Source of the DNA: a virus
Direction: 5' to 3' (one strand)
IMG/VR virus record: IMGVR_UViG_3300008952_000177
Span: 1 to 32,508 of that record
DNA length: 32,508 bases
Position 1 is the stretch's first letter. Every line of letters starts with the position of its first letter. The translations under genes and the position numbers were made by a program. Positions 7,833 through 15,469 of this stretch are shown piece by piece. A model generated the notes under the pieces. The model worked only from the letters and a program-made list of their open reading frames with translations. It did not search any database and had not been told where the DNA came from.

Positions 7833-9350
7833 ATGGAACTATTTGGATACGAGATCAAGCGGAAGCGGAACGAAACGAAAGCACAAAGTTTTGTTCCTCC
7901 TTCCAATGATGGTGCAGTCATTGAGATTGCTAAAGATGGTGGTATGGGTGGCTTTGCAGCCACTGGTGGAGTCATTGGTCAATTTATTGACATGGAAGGT
8001 GGAGTTAAAACTGAAGCCGACCTAGTTGCTAGATACAGAACAATGGCTTTGGTACCAGAGTGTGACAGTGCAATTGAAGATATTGTAAATGAATCATTAT
8101 CTTCAAATGATTTAGATTCTCCGGTAGCTATTAACTTAGATAGAGTTGATAATATACCAGACGGAACTAAAGAGAAGATGCGAGTCGAGTTTGATGAGGT
8201 TTTAAACTTATTGGGATTTAGGGAATTATCCCATGACATATACAGAAAATGGTATGTTGATGGAAGATTATATTATCATAAGATGGTTGATAAGAAATTT
8301 CCAAAGAAAGGAATTCAAGGCTTACGAGCCATTGACCCACAGAAGATCAGAAAGATCAGAGAGGTCGAGAAAGAACAGGATGAAAAAACTAGAGTTGAAT
8401 TAGTTAAAGGGATTGAAGAATATTATCTCTTTAATGATGAAGGATTTGATAAAACTGGTAACAATACAGGTCAAACAATTAGAATTCATCCAGATGCTGT
8501 ATGTCATGTAACAAGTGGATTACTTGACTACAACAAGACAATGGTAGTTGGTTATTTACATAAAGCCATGAAGGCTACAAACCAACTAAGAATGTTAGAA
8601 GATGCTATGGTTATCTATAGGATATCCAGAGCACCTGAAAGAAGAATCTTCTACATTGATGTAGGTAACTTACCTAAAGCGAGAGCTGAACAGTACTTGA
8701 AAGAAGTACAAACAAGTTATCGTAATAAGTTAGTGTATAACGCTGACACAGGTGAGATAAAAGATGACAGAAAGCATATGAATATGCTTGAAGATTTCTG
8801 GTTACCTAGACGAGAAGGTGGAAGAGGAACAGAGATTAGTACTCTACCTGGTGGACAAAATCTTGGTGAGATTGAAGATATTTTATATTTTCAAAAGAAA
8901 TTGTATAGAGCATTAAATGTTCCAATTTCTAGACTAGAACAAGAAACAGCGTTCGCTATAGGAAGAGCTACTGAAATCTCTAGAGATGAAGTTAAGTTTT
9001 CACGATTTGTTGATAGACTTAGACTTAAATTCTCTAGATTATTTGATGATGTTTTGAAGACTCAACTTCTGTTGAAAAATTTGATAACAGAAGATGATTG
9101 GGATAAAATGAAAGAGTATATCTCTTATGACTTTCAAAAAGACAGTCATTTTGTAGAACTCAAAGAGGCGGAGATATTGAGAGAAAGAATCAATACTCTA
9201 GAACAAATGGACCAATTCGTTGGAAAATATTATTCTGAAGCTTGGATCAGAAAGAATGTTCTTAGACAATCTGAAATAGAAATACGTCAGATTGATAAAG
9301 AAAAAGAATCTGAAGGTGGAGGAGATGATGAAGACGATATGGATTTTTAA
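7833..9350 (+). CDS. 20: Portal vertex protein gp20
   Basis: The 505-residue protein matches T4-type portals (T4 gp20, 524). Conserved stretches include LVARYRTMALVPECDSAIEDI, YRKWYVDGRLYYH, GLRAIDPQKIRKIREV, YRISRAPERRIFYIDVGNLP and LPGGQNLGEIEDI, then YFQKKLYRALNVPISRLE. The dodecameric portal starts head assembly, docks the terminase and later the neck. The C-terminus is acidic and ends in DDEDDMDF, as in relatives. Its ATG lies six bases after a late box without a Shine-Dalgarno, so its message may be leaderless, unusual for a protein made in exactly 12 copies per head. Confidence 0.97.
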   Translation: MELFGYEIKRKRNETKAQSFVPPSNDGAVIEIAKDGGMGGFAATGGVIGQFIDMEGGVKTEADLVARYRTMALVPECDSAIEDIVNESLSSNDLDSPVAINLDRVDNIPDGTKEKMRVEFDEVLNLLGFRELSHDIYRKWYVDGRLYYHKMVDKKFPKKGIQGLRAIDPQKIRKIREVEKEQDEKTRVELVKGIEEYYLFNDEGFDKTGNNTGQTIRIHPDAVCHVTSGLLDYNKTMVVGYLHKAMKATNQLRMLEDAMVIYRISRAPERRIFYIDVGNLPKARAEQYLKEVQTSYRNKLVYNADTGEIKDDRKHMNMLEDFWLPRREGGRGTEISTLPGGQNLGEIEDILYFQKKLYRALNVPISRLEQETAFAIGRATEISRDEVKFSRFVDRLRLKFSRLFDDVLKTQLLLKNLITEDDWDKMKEYISYDFQKDSHFVELKEAEILRERINTLEQMDQFVGKYYSEAWIRKNVLRQSEIEIRQIDKEKESEGGGDDEDDMDF

Positions 9351-9363
9351 GTAGGAATGTAAT

Positions 9364-9534
9364 ATGAGTAAGACAAGAGAATTTGTTGATCAAGTAGTAT
9401 CAGATGAAAATGTAGCAGCTGGTGAAACTTTTAAAAAAATTATGCAAGACAAACAACTTGACGCTATTGATTTGAAAAGAGTTGAAACACAACTTGATTG
9501 GTTAAATACACAAGAAAAACAAACAGAGGAGTAG
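9364..9534 (+). CDS. Small prohead core protein, gp67-like
   Basis: A 56-residue, charged, helical protein lies directly after the portal gene, where T4 has gp67 (internal prohead core protein). It contains AGETFKKIMQDKQLDAIDLKR, similar in pattern to the segment F-x-x-I-M-x-x-K-x-x-D-x-I found in gp67-like proteins. In T4 gp67 is a scaffold component cut to peptides by gp21. The assignment rests mainly on position, size and this motif, so it is tentative. The ATG is 13 bases past the gp20 stop; its stop is 2 bases before the next start. Confidence 0.6.
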   Translation: MSKTREFVDQVVSDENVAAGETFKKIMQDKQLDAIDLKRVETQLDWLNTQEKQTEE

Positions 9535-9536
9535 TA

Positions 9537-9824
9537 ATGGACTATTCAAAGAGCTGGACAGCACCTGGACAGGGTTTCATTAAAGAAGCTAAAGGTAATA
9601 TAGTGTTGATGGACTTATCTCCAAAACATTATAAAGCATTGATGAAAGAATTACCTAAATTAGAGAAAAAATTAGGCAGAAACGCTAAAGTTATGGAAGA
9701 TGGTGTTGACTCAATTTTTATCGGGGATGTGGATAATACAAATAATGCCAAGAAAGAAATGGAAAAGGTATTTAAAAAGATTGGTATTCGGGTTCCAAAT
9801 GATGTTGATATGAGAGTACAATAA
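9537..9824 (+). CDS. 95-residue protein in the prohead core block
   Basis: The ATG at 9537 is chosen because AGAGGAG stands about six bases upstream; a further in-frame start at 9498 lies inside the preceding gene and is less likely. The protein is lysine-rich and mixed alpha/beta (LMDLSPKHYKALMKELPKL, VEDGV-like DGVDSIFIGDVDN, EMEKVFKKIGIRVPND). I do not recognise a family. It stands between gp67-like and gp21 genes, where T4 has gp68, so a prohead core or internal head role is inferred from context only. Its stop overlaps the next start (TAATG). Confidence 0.6.
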   Translation: MDYSKSWTAPGQGFIKEAKGNIVLMDLSPKHYKALMKELPKLEKKLGRNAKVMEDGVDSIFIGDVDNTNNAKKEMEKVFKKIGIRVPNDVDMRVQ

Positions 9825-10429
9825 TGCAAACTTTTGTAGAACTTAGAACACAGTTAGATGAAATTAATTTTAAAGCTGATGCTAAAAAATTAGAATTATC
9901 TAGAGCTAAGATTAGTAAAACTGATGTTTTTTATCATGCTGAAAAGAAAGGTTCTAAGAAAGTTAGAGTATGGGTTAAACCTAAATCAGCTAAAGAACCA
10001 GAAGAACTTGGTGTCTTTAAGGATATGAATACTGCTAAAAAATCAGCTGAACAATTTGTAAAACTTATGGGTGAAGATATGAGTGAAGGAATAGATTTTC
10101 TTCAAAAAATTGTTAGTTGGGAAACAACAGATGATATGCTTAAAGAAATCAATTGGTTAGGTGAAGCTAAAGAAATGGGGAAACGTGATATAGCCAAGAT
10201 AGATCGTTATACTGACATGAATCAACATAATGATTCAGTTAAACATCTAGCTACTGTAATTGGTTCTAAAAATGAAGTAAAAATTATGGATAATATAATA
10301 CAAATTCATAAACTTGAAAGGAGTATGTCTCCAAATCTTATAGCATATAGAACAGAAATAATGAATAGGCTGTTAAAAGTGGCTGACAGAATGTATAGCA
10401 ACGCTAGTGATATTCATAAAGCGTTTTAA
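9824..10429 (+). CDS. Putative internal head/prohead core protein with capsid-targeting N-terminus (gp68 position)
   Basis: This 201-residue lysine-rich helical protein begins MQTFVELRTQLDE. That looks like the capsid-targeting sequence of T4 internal proteins (a short M-K-T/S-F/Y-x-E-F segment ending in an I/L-x-E site cut by gp21); the possible cut is after LDE at residue 13. The next region has VRVWVKPKSAKEPEELGVF and then mainly helices, including ISWETTD-like VSWETTDDMLKEINWLGEAKEMG. It sits directly before the gp21 protease gene, at the T4 gp68 position. It could be gp68 or a DNA-packaged internal protein; no clear homologue is recalled. Confidence 0.6.
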   Translation: MQTFVELRTQLDEINFKADAKKLELSRAKISKTDVFYHAEKKGSKKVRVWVKPKSAKEPEELGVFKDMNTAKKSAEQFVKLMGEDMSEGIDFLQKIVSWETTDDMLKEINWLGEAKEMGKRDIAKIDRYTDMNQHNDSVKHLATVIGSKNEVKIMDNIIQIHKLERSMSPNLIAYRTEIMNRLLKVADRMYSNASDIHKAF

Positions 10430-10441
10430 CGAGGAAAACAA

Positions 10442-11104
10442 ATGAAACTAATATCAGAACAATGGGATGACAATATAGACTATATTGTAGAAGAGGATCC
10501 AAAATCAGGTAAAAAGAATGTCTTCATTGAAGGTATTATGTTACAAACTGAGATAAAAAACAAAAATGGTCGCATATATCCAAAAGAAGTATTACAAAAA
10601 GAAGTTAAAAGATACACAAAAGAATTTATTAATCAAAAGAGAGCCTATGGAGAATTAGGACACCCGGAAGGACCAACGATTAATTTAGAAAGAACATCTC
10701 ATTTAATTACAGAATTAAAAGAGGACGGCAATAATTTTGTCGGTAGAGCAAAGATTTTATCTACTCCTATGGGAGAAATAGTCAAAGGCCTTCTATCAGA
10801 TGGTGCAAGACTAGGAGTATCCAGTAGAGGTATGGGTTCACTAAAAGCAAGCAACACTAAAAATGGCGTGCAGATGGTGCAATCAGATTTTCAGTTAGCA
10901 ACAGCTGCTGATATCGTAGCAGATCCTTCTGCTCCTGACGCGTTCGTAAACGGCGTAATGGAAGGAGTTGAGTGGATTTGGGATAATGGTGTCATAAAAG
11001 CTCGGAGAATAGAAGAATGGAAACATGATGTTCTAAGAGCTAAGACGCAAAAACTTCAAGAAACGAAATTAAAGGTATTTAAATCATTTCTTGAAAATTT
11101 ATAA
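10442..11104 (+). CDS. 21: Prohead core protein and maturation protease gp21
   Basis: The 220-residue protein has the gp21/U9 protease motifs: FIEGIMLQTEIKNKNGRIYP, AYGELGHPEGP with His74, and GARLGVSSRGMGSL with Ser127/128, the probable catalytic His and Ser, then ADIVADPSAPDAFVNG with conserved Asp residues. In T4 gp21 (212 residues) these are the active-site regions. The protease cuts scaffold and the N-terminus of gp23 after I/L-x-E during head maturation. GAGG at 10431-10434 serves as Shine-Dalgarno. The late promoter for gp22 begins just after its stop. Confidence 0.95.
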   Translation: MKLISEQWDDNIDYIVEEDPKSGKKNVFIEGIMLQTEIKNKNGRIYPKEVLQKEVKRYTKEFINQKRAYGELGHPEGPTINLERTSHLITELKEDGNNFVGRAKILSTPMGEIVKGLLSDGARLGVSSRGMGSLKASNTKNGVQMVQSDFQLATAADIVADPSAPDAFVNGVMEGVEWIWDNGVIKARRIEEWKHDVLRAKTQKLQETKLKVFKSFLENL

Positions 11105-11106
11105 TA

Positions 11107-11114
11107 TATAAATA
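11107..11114 (+). promoter_or_regulatory. Late promoter before gp22
   Basis: TATAAATA lies 2 bases after the gp21 stop, giving a leader of about 48 bases to gp22. The leader holds a 14-base A/T palindrome at 11127-11140 (AATTAATATTAATT) and an AGAGGA Shine-Dalgarno at 11155-11160. This parallels the gp18 leader: late box, A/T palindrome, then strong ribosome site. The promoter probably also serves gp23. Confidence 0.65.
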
Positions 11115-11167
11115 ATATATCAATAGAATTAATATTAATTTTATAATTTATGTAAGAGGATAATCTA

Positions 11168-12574
11168 ATGTCAAAGTTAGAAGATACAATAGAAGAAGTA
11201 ATTAGTGAAGGATCAGGAACGAAAGCTCCTGTACCTACAGCTAAAGGCGCTTCTAGTCCAGACAAAGATGAACCAGTAAAATCAACAGATTCAGCTGATA
11301 AAGCTGGCGACGCCACTAGTAAAGCGAAAGCTCCTGGTGGGGAACCCAACAAAGAAGCAGGTGATGAAATTGAAGATTTAGAAAAGCAAAAAGATAAATC
11401 AACTGAAAAAGGTAAAGCTCAGAATCAGGAAGAAACTGAAACTGATGCTCCTTCTTTAGAAGAAATGTCTAAAGCTGATCTATTAAAATCTGCTGTTGCA
11501 TCTATGAAAGAGATGGACTTGAAATCACTTAAAGCAGCATCTGCTAGCTTGAGTGAAGAAGATGACGAGGATGGTGAAGACGAACAAAAATCAGAATCAC
11601 TAAGTCGAAATGCCTTAATTCGTAAGGTAGTTGAGTCTCTTAAAGATAAATCTATTAAAGAAGTCCAATCATTCGTTAAAGGCCTTTCTGAAGAAGACGA
11701 AAAAGAAGAAGATGAAGAAGATGAAGAGCAATCTGAGTCTAAAAAAGAATCTAAATCTGATAAATCTGAAGAAGGTGAGGAAGAAGACGAAGATGAAGAT
11801 GAAATGGAAGCAAAGAAGGAGTCTTATGAAATCGACATGACTGATGACATTGAAGCTTTAGTTGCTGATGAAGATTTATCCGAAGAATTCAAAACAAAAG
11901 CTAAAACAATTTTTGAAGCAGCAGTCGCATCAAAAGTTAAAGATGAAGCTTCTAAAATAGAAGAACAGTATCAAACTGATGCTGAAGAAACTATTGAAGA
12001 ACTTAAAAAAGATTTAACTGAAAAAGTTGATTCTTATCTTAACTATGTTGCAGAAAGCTGGGTTTCAGAAAATGAACTAGCAATCGAGAGAGGTCTAAAG
12101 ACCGAACTCACAGAAGATTTCATAAACGGTTTGAAAAAACTGTTTGAGGAACATTACGTTGAAGTTCCAGAAGACAAGTTTGATGTAGTTGAAGAACTAG
12201 CAGGCAGACTTGACGAGACTGAAGATAAATTGAATGAAGAAGTAGCACAAAATATTTCTTTATCTCAAAGTATCGAAGAATTACAGCGTGAAAAAATTAT
12301 CAGAGAGGCCTCACAAGACCTAGCTGATAGTGAGCAAGAGAAGTTAAAAGAACTTACAGAAGATGTAGACTTTGAAAATGAAGAAAAATTCGTAGAGAAG
12401 GTTTCAACATTAAAAGAAGCATACTTCAAGAGTGAGAAGCTTGAAGCTGTCTCTGACGATACAAACGTGGCCTCCAGTGATACAGAAGCGTTGAGTACTG
12501 ATGAAGTACAAAACGATCCTAGTATGGCTGGTTATACTGCCGCAATAAGTAAATTTGCTAAATTAGATGATTAA
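11168..12574 (+). CDS. 22: Prohead scaffold protein gp22, enlarged and very acidic
   Basis: The 468-residue product sits between gp21 and gp23 like T4 gp22 (269). The C-terminal half is a Glu/Lys-rich helical scaffold (EIDMTDDIEALVADEDLSEE, FKTKAKTIFEAAVASKV, long coiled coil to about 410), the conserved part of gp22. The N-terminal 220 residues are low-complexity and acidic, with two copies of a helical module (about 98-138 and 143-185), each ending LSEED and an acidic run. LSEE or LSEED at 128, 173 and 237 fit the gp21 cut rule (I/L-x-E). The scaffold fills the prohead and is chopped up before packaging. The extra acidic repeats are the unusual point. Confidence 0.9.
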   Translation: MSKLEDTIEEVISEGSGTKAPVPTAKGASSPDKDEPVKSTDSADKAGDATSKAKAPGGEPNKEAGDEIEDLEKQKDKSTEKGKAQNQEETETDAPSLEEMSKADLLKSAVASMKEMDLKSLKAASASLSEEDDEDGEDEQKSESLSRNALIRKVVESLKDKSIKEVQSFVKGLSEEDEKEEDEEDEEQSESKKESKSDKSEEGEEEDEDEDEMEAKKESYEIDMTDDIEALVADEDLSEEFKTKAKTIFEAAVASKVKDEASKIEEQYQTDAEETIEELKKDLTEKVDSYLNYVAESWVSENELAIERGLKTELTEDFINGLKKLFEEHYVEVPEDKFDVVEELAGRLDETEDKLNEEVAQNISLSQSIEELQREKIIREASQDLADSEQEKLKELTEDVDFENEEKFVEKVSTLKEAYFKSEKLEAVSDDTNVASSDTEALSTDEVQNDPSMAGYTAAISKFAKLDD

Positions 12575-12601
12575 TTTAGCTTAATGAGGGGGATATAAAC
12601 A

Positions 12602-13951
12602 ATGTTTATGTCAGAATCACTTCAAGAAAAGTGGCAACCAGTTTTAGAGCATCCCGAACTTCCAAAGATCGAAGATAGCTACAAAAGAGCTGTAACGTCA
12701 GTTATTCTTGAAAACCAAGAACGTGCAATGAAAGAAGAGCAGGGTGCAATCACAGAAGCACTTGGTGCTGGTACTGGTACTGTAGTAGGTACTGGAGCAA
12801 CAGCAACAGCAGCTAACTGGGATCCAATCTTAATTTCACTAGTTCGTAGAGCAATGCCTAACTTGGTAGCATATGATATATGTGGTGTACAACCTATGAC
12901 TGGTCCAACAGGTCTTATTTTCGCAATGAAAGCAAGATATGTTGATACTACGTCCGCAACAGCCAGAACAGAAGCGTTATTTAACGAAGCTGATACTGAC
13001 TATTCTGCGTCAGGTACACATGCAGGAACAGACCCATTTGCGTCTGGATCAGCAAACACTGCAATTCAAACAGGCTACACTACAGGTGCAGGTGATACTA
13101 CGGCAGCAGCTGAAATTGATGCGTCTATCGCAGAAATGTCATTCACAATCGAAAAGGCTACAGTTACCGCGAAAAGCAGAGCGCTAAAAGCTGAGTACAC
13201 TATAGAACTCGCGCAAGACCTTAAAGCTATTCATGGCCTTGATGCAGAAACTGAACTAGCAAACATTCTTTCTGGTGAAATCCTAGCGGAAATCAACAGA
13301 GAAGTTGTTAGACAAGTTAATGATCAAGCCAAGATTGAAGGTGTTGCATCAGAAAGTAACCTAACAGGTACTTCTGTCAATGGTCAATTTAACCTAGATG
13401 TTGATTCATCAGGTAGATGGTCAGTTGAAAAATTCAAAGGTCTTATGTACCACATTGAAAGAAATGCTAATGTTATAGCACGACAAACAAGAAGAGGTAA
13501 AGGTAACTTTATCCTATGTTCTAGTGACGTAGCATCTGCACTTGCAATGGCTGGTGTATTAGACTATGCTCCAGCATTGTCAACTAATTTATCAGTTGAT
13601 GACACTGGAAACACTTTTGCTGGTGTCCTTAATGGATCCATGAAAGTGTATATCGACCCATATTACGCAAGTGCGTCCACAAGACCTACTGGTGTAACTG
13701 CAGGTGAAGGTTATGTAACAGTTGGATATAGAGGATCAAATCCGTTTGATGCTGGACTATTCTATTGCCCATACGTTCCATTGCAAATGGTTCGAGCAGT
13801 TGGTGAGAACACATTCCAACCTAAGATTGGATTTAAAACTCGTTACGGAATCGTAAGTAACCCATTTGTAGGAGCAACTCCAGCTAACGGCTTGGCAGCT
13901 ACTTCAACTAATAGTTACTACAGAAGTTTCGAAGTTCTTAACTTACTGTAA
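12602..13951 (+). CDS. 23: Major capsid protein gp23
   Basis: This 449-residue protein is clear gp23: SLQEKWQPVLEHPELPKIED, NQERAMKEE, LVRRAMPNLVAYDICGVQPMTGPTG in short pieces, and CPYVPLQMVRAVGENTFQPK, GFKTRYGIVSNPF near the end. T4 gp23 is 521 residues. A gp21 site is visible as AITE|ALGAG, giving cleavage after Glu52. The GAGGGGG before ATG 12602 supports that start. An alternative start is ATG 12608, which stands six bases after TATAAACA (12594-12601), one base off the late consensus. A strong terminator follows the gene. Confidence 0.98.
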   Translation: MFMSESLQEKWQPVLEHPELPKIEDSYKRAVTSVILENQERAMKEEQGAITEALGAGTGTVVGTGATATAANWDPILISLVRRAMPNLVAYDICGVQPMTGPTGLIFAMKARYVDTTSATARTEALFNEADTDYSASGTHAGTDPFASGSANTAIQTGYTTGAGDTTAAAEIDASIAEMSFTIEKATVTAKSRALKAEYTIELAQDLKAIHGLDAETELANILSGEILAEINREVVRQVNDQAKIEGVASESNLTGTSVNGQFNLDVDSSGRWSVEKFKGLMYHIERNANVIARQTRRGKGNFILCSSDVASALAMAGVLDYAPALSTNLSVDDTGNTFAGVLNGSMKVYIDPYYASASTRPTGVTAGEGYVTVGYRGSNPFDAGLFYCPYVPLQMVRAVGENTFQPKIGFKTRYGIVSNPFVGATPANGLAATSTNSYYRSFEVLNLL

Positions 13952-13972
13952 GACTAAATCATTACTGATTTC

Positions 13973-14000
13973 AAAGAGCCCTTCGGGGCTCTTTTTTTTT
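13973..14000 (+). terminator. Strong rho-independent terminator after gp23
   Basis: AAAGAGCCC (13973-13981) and GGGCTCTTT (13986-13994) form a nine-pair stem capped by a TTCG tetraloop, followed by T's to 14000. The stable cUUCGg cap and G+C-rich stem stand out in this A+T-rich genome. It closes the gp22-gp23 late operon. Confidence 0.93.
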
Positions 14001-14014
14001 GTCTTTCAAATTGT

Positions 14015-14022
14015 TATAAATA
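14015..14022 (+). promoter_or_regulatory. Late promoter after the gp23 terminator
   Basis: TATAAATA lies 15 bases beyond the terminator and would restart transcription into the 72-residue gene at 14123, giving a leader of about 95 bases. Five bases after the box is an ATG (14028) opening a six-codon frame that stops at 14048 (Met-Lys-Gly-Cys-His-Cys). The leader also has a six-pair stem (GGTGTC/GATACC, with one G-U pair, about 14036-14057) and a GGCGCC site, so it may be structured. Confidence 0.6.
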
Positions 14023-14122
14023 TAAGTATGAAGGGGTGTCATTGCTAAAGATACCACAATCGTTCCGAGTATAAACAGGGCGCCTTCTGTTTTATTAACA
14101 CACATACACACAGGAGGATATC

Positions 14123-14341
14123 ATGGCAAATTATGGTACTAAATCTGGGTTCGAAATCAGAGCCGATTTACTTTCACAAGCACAAGGACTACTTGAACAG
14201 AATGCACAACGTAAAGTTGATGCACATTATTTCAATGTAGATAATAAACTTGATTCAAGTGAATTACCAGTAGTAGAAATTACTGCTGAACAAATTATTG
14301 AAACTGCAAGTCAGTTAAATGAATTTGTAAATCAAAAATAA
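14123..14341 (+). CDS. 72-residue conserved-type protein after gp23
   Basis: The start is fixed by AGGAGG at 14112-14117. The protein is helical at both ends (SGFEIRADLLSQAQGLLEQN and ITAEQIIETASQLNEFVNQK) with a polar centre. Short proteins with an E-I-R-x-x-L-L-x-x-A-Q pattern recur beside head and tail genes of marine T4-like phages, but I cannot assign a function. It has its own late promoter and terminator, so it is a single-gene transcription unit probably expressed strongly. It could be a small head decoration, chaperone or assembly factor. Confidence 0.75.
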   Translation: MANYGTKSGFEIRADLLSQAQGLLEQNAQRKVDAHYFNVDNKLDSSELPVVEITAEQIIETASQLNEFVNQK

Positions 14342-14348
14342 ACTATAT

Positions 14349-14374
14349 GGGAGAGAGTTTAATACTCTCTCCTT
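14349..14374 (+). terminator. Hairpin terminator fused to the next late promoter
   Basis: GGAGAGAGT (14350-14358) pairs with ACTCTCTCC (14364-14372) around TTAAT, extended by a G-T pair. The T-run after it is the first part of TTTATAAATA, so the terminator tail and the late promoter box overlap. Only about three T's follow the stem, so termination may be partial. Confidence 0.75.
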
Positions 14375-14382
14375 TATAAATA
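14375..14382 (+). promoter_or_regulatory. Late promoter before the tube-like gene
   Basis: TATAAATA at 14375-14382 begins inside the T-run of the preceding hairpin. It gives a leader of about 28 bases to the gene at 14416. An ATG at 14391 opens a four-codon frame ending at 14405, well before the gene start. Confidence 0.65.
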
Positions 14383-14415
14383 CTAATATAATGATAAACT
14401 ATTGAGAATAAAAAT

Positions 14416-14979
14416 ATGGCAGAAGCAAATTGGCAATCAGATCAACCTACAAATTTAAACTATTTGTCTCCGGTTAATTTTGATTTACTTATTAATAAGT
14501 TACCTAAAACTAGATATACTTGTGTAGGTGCAACATTACCTGGTATTAGTTTTACTGAAGCTGTACATACTACACCTTTAGCAATTCAATCTTATTTACC
14601 TGGTGACAGAATTGAATTTGATCCATTAGTTGTTAGATTTATTGTAGATGAAGATATGAAAAATTATCAAGAGATATTTAATTGGATTATGCAACTTGGA
14701 CCAGGTAGCGATACAGATGATTTTCAAACTTTAGTTGGATCAACAAAAACAACTACAGGTTTTGATAATAGATCAGGAGACATGAAAGAAATGTATTCTG
14801 ATTCTACACTTGTAATAAACACTTCATCTAATAATCCAAATATGTATTTTTCTTTTGAAGATTGTTTTCCAACAAGTTTAGGTGCTATAGAGTTTGCTAC
14901 TGATGCATCAGAAGTTGAATATTCTGTATGTGATTTGACATTAAGATATACATTATTTAAAGTAAGAACAACATCTTAG
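14416..14979 (+). CDS. Tail tube-like structural protein (gp19-related fold)
   Basis: The 187-residue protein has the layout of phage tube proteins: an N-terminal VNFDLLINKLPKTRYTCVGA, then TLPGISFTEA parallel to TASLPGQAIE in gp19, then GDRIEFDPLVVRFIVDEDMK parallel to AGDRTFENWTVGVYND, and a C-terminal SLGAIEFATD followed by EVEYSVCDLTLRYTLF parallel to the gp19 end. It is probably a tube paralogue, a tube initiator or baseplate tube-junction protein. It is transcribed from its own late promoter and lacks a strong Shine-Dalgarno (GAG eight to ten bases upstream). The exact T4 counterpart is uncertain. Confidence 0.75.
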   Translation: MAEANWQSDQPTNLNYLSPVNFDLLINKLPKTRYTCVGATLPGISFTEAVHTTPLAIQSYLPGDRIEFDPLVVRFIVDEDMKNYQEIFNWIMQLGPGSDTDDFQTLVGSTKTTTGFDNRSGDMKEMYSDSTLVINTSSNNPNMYFSFEDCFPTSLGAIEFATDASEVEYSVCDLTLRYTLFKVRTTS

Positions 14980-14981
14980 CA

Positions 14982-15009
14982 TTGACTTTTCACGATTTTC
15001 TGTTATAAT
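14982..15009 (+). promoter_or_regulatory. Sigma70-like promoter of uvsY, leaderless spacing
   Basis: TTGACT (14982-14987), a 16-base spacer and TGTTATAAT (extended -10; core 15004-15009) stand seven bases before the uvsY ATG. Transcription from such a promoter normally starts about seven bases after the -10, that is at the A of ATG. It starts two bases after the stop of the late gene. The segment TTTTCTGTTATAATA is shared with the promoter at 29547. Confidence 0.85.
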
Positions 15010-15016
15010 ATATAGT

Positions 15017-15469
15017 ATGAATAATAAAACTTTGACTGAAATCCAAGAAATGTGGAAGAAAGATTGTCAAATTGATGACATAGAATTAGACGCTTCTTCT
15101 CTCAATGTTCCCATACTTCACGCAAAATATAGTGAGTTATTATCTGCTAAAAAACTCATTCAAATCAAATACGAACACGCATTAAAAGATTTACAAAAAG
15201 ACAAATGGCTTTGGTATACAGGTAAGTTAAGTCAAGAAGAAATACAAGAAAAGAATTGGGATTATGACCCATTCAATGGTCTTACAATACTAAAATCTGA
15301 TTACGATAAATTCTTTGGAGCTGACAGAGATATACAAACAGCATTAGAAAAATTAGAAATCTGTAAAGTTACAGTTAATTATTTACAAGATATAGTCTCT
15401 CAACTAACTTGGAGACATCAAACAATTAAGAATATTATAGAATGGCGACGATTCATGGCAGGCTCGTAA
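15017..15469 (+). CDS. uvsY: Recombination mediator UvsY
   Basis: This 150-residue helical protein matches UvsY (T4, 137): an N-terminal LTEIQEMWKKDCQIDD, a central IKYEHALKDLQKDKWLWYTGKL, KSDYDKFFGADRDIQ and the C-terminal helix IKNIIEWRRFMAGS that parallels IKHIQDMRAFEAGK of T4. UvsY loads the UvsX recombinase onto single-stranded DNA coated by gp32. The gene has no Shine-Dalgarno and its ATG coincides with the predicted transcription start. Its last 28 bases overlap uvsW. Confidence 0.92.
   Translation: MNNKTLTEIQEMWKKDCQIDDIELDASSLNVPILHAKYSELLSAKKLIQIKYEHALKDLQKDKWLWYTGKLSQEEIQEKNWDYDPFNGLTILKSDYDKFFGADRDIQTALEKLEICKVTVNYLQDIVSQLTWRHQTIKNIIEWRRFMAGS

Noticed and set aside
11056-11352. 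Minus-strand open frames over gp22, gp18 and other genes
   Set aside because: They are antisense shadows of well-supported + strand genes, with low-complexity or unlikely protein sequence and no ribosome sites.
11631-11840. A 69-codon + strand frame inside gp22
   Set aside because: It is a Lys/Leu-rich shadow of the acidic repeat in another frame.
14070-14077. TATAAACA in the leader of the 72-residue gene as a second late promoter
   Set aside because: It has one mismatch, is close to a perfect box at 14015 and has no start codon at a useful distance.
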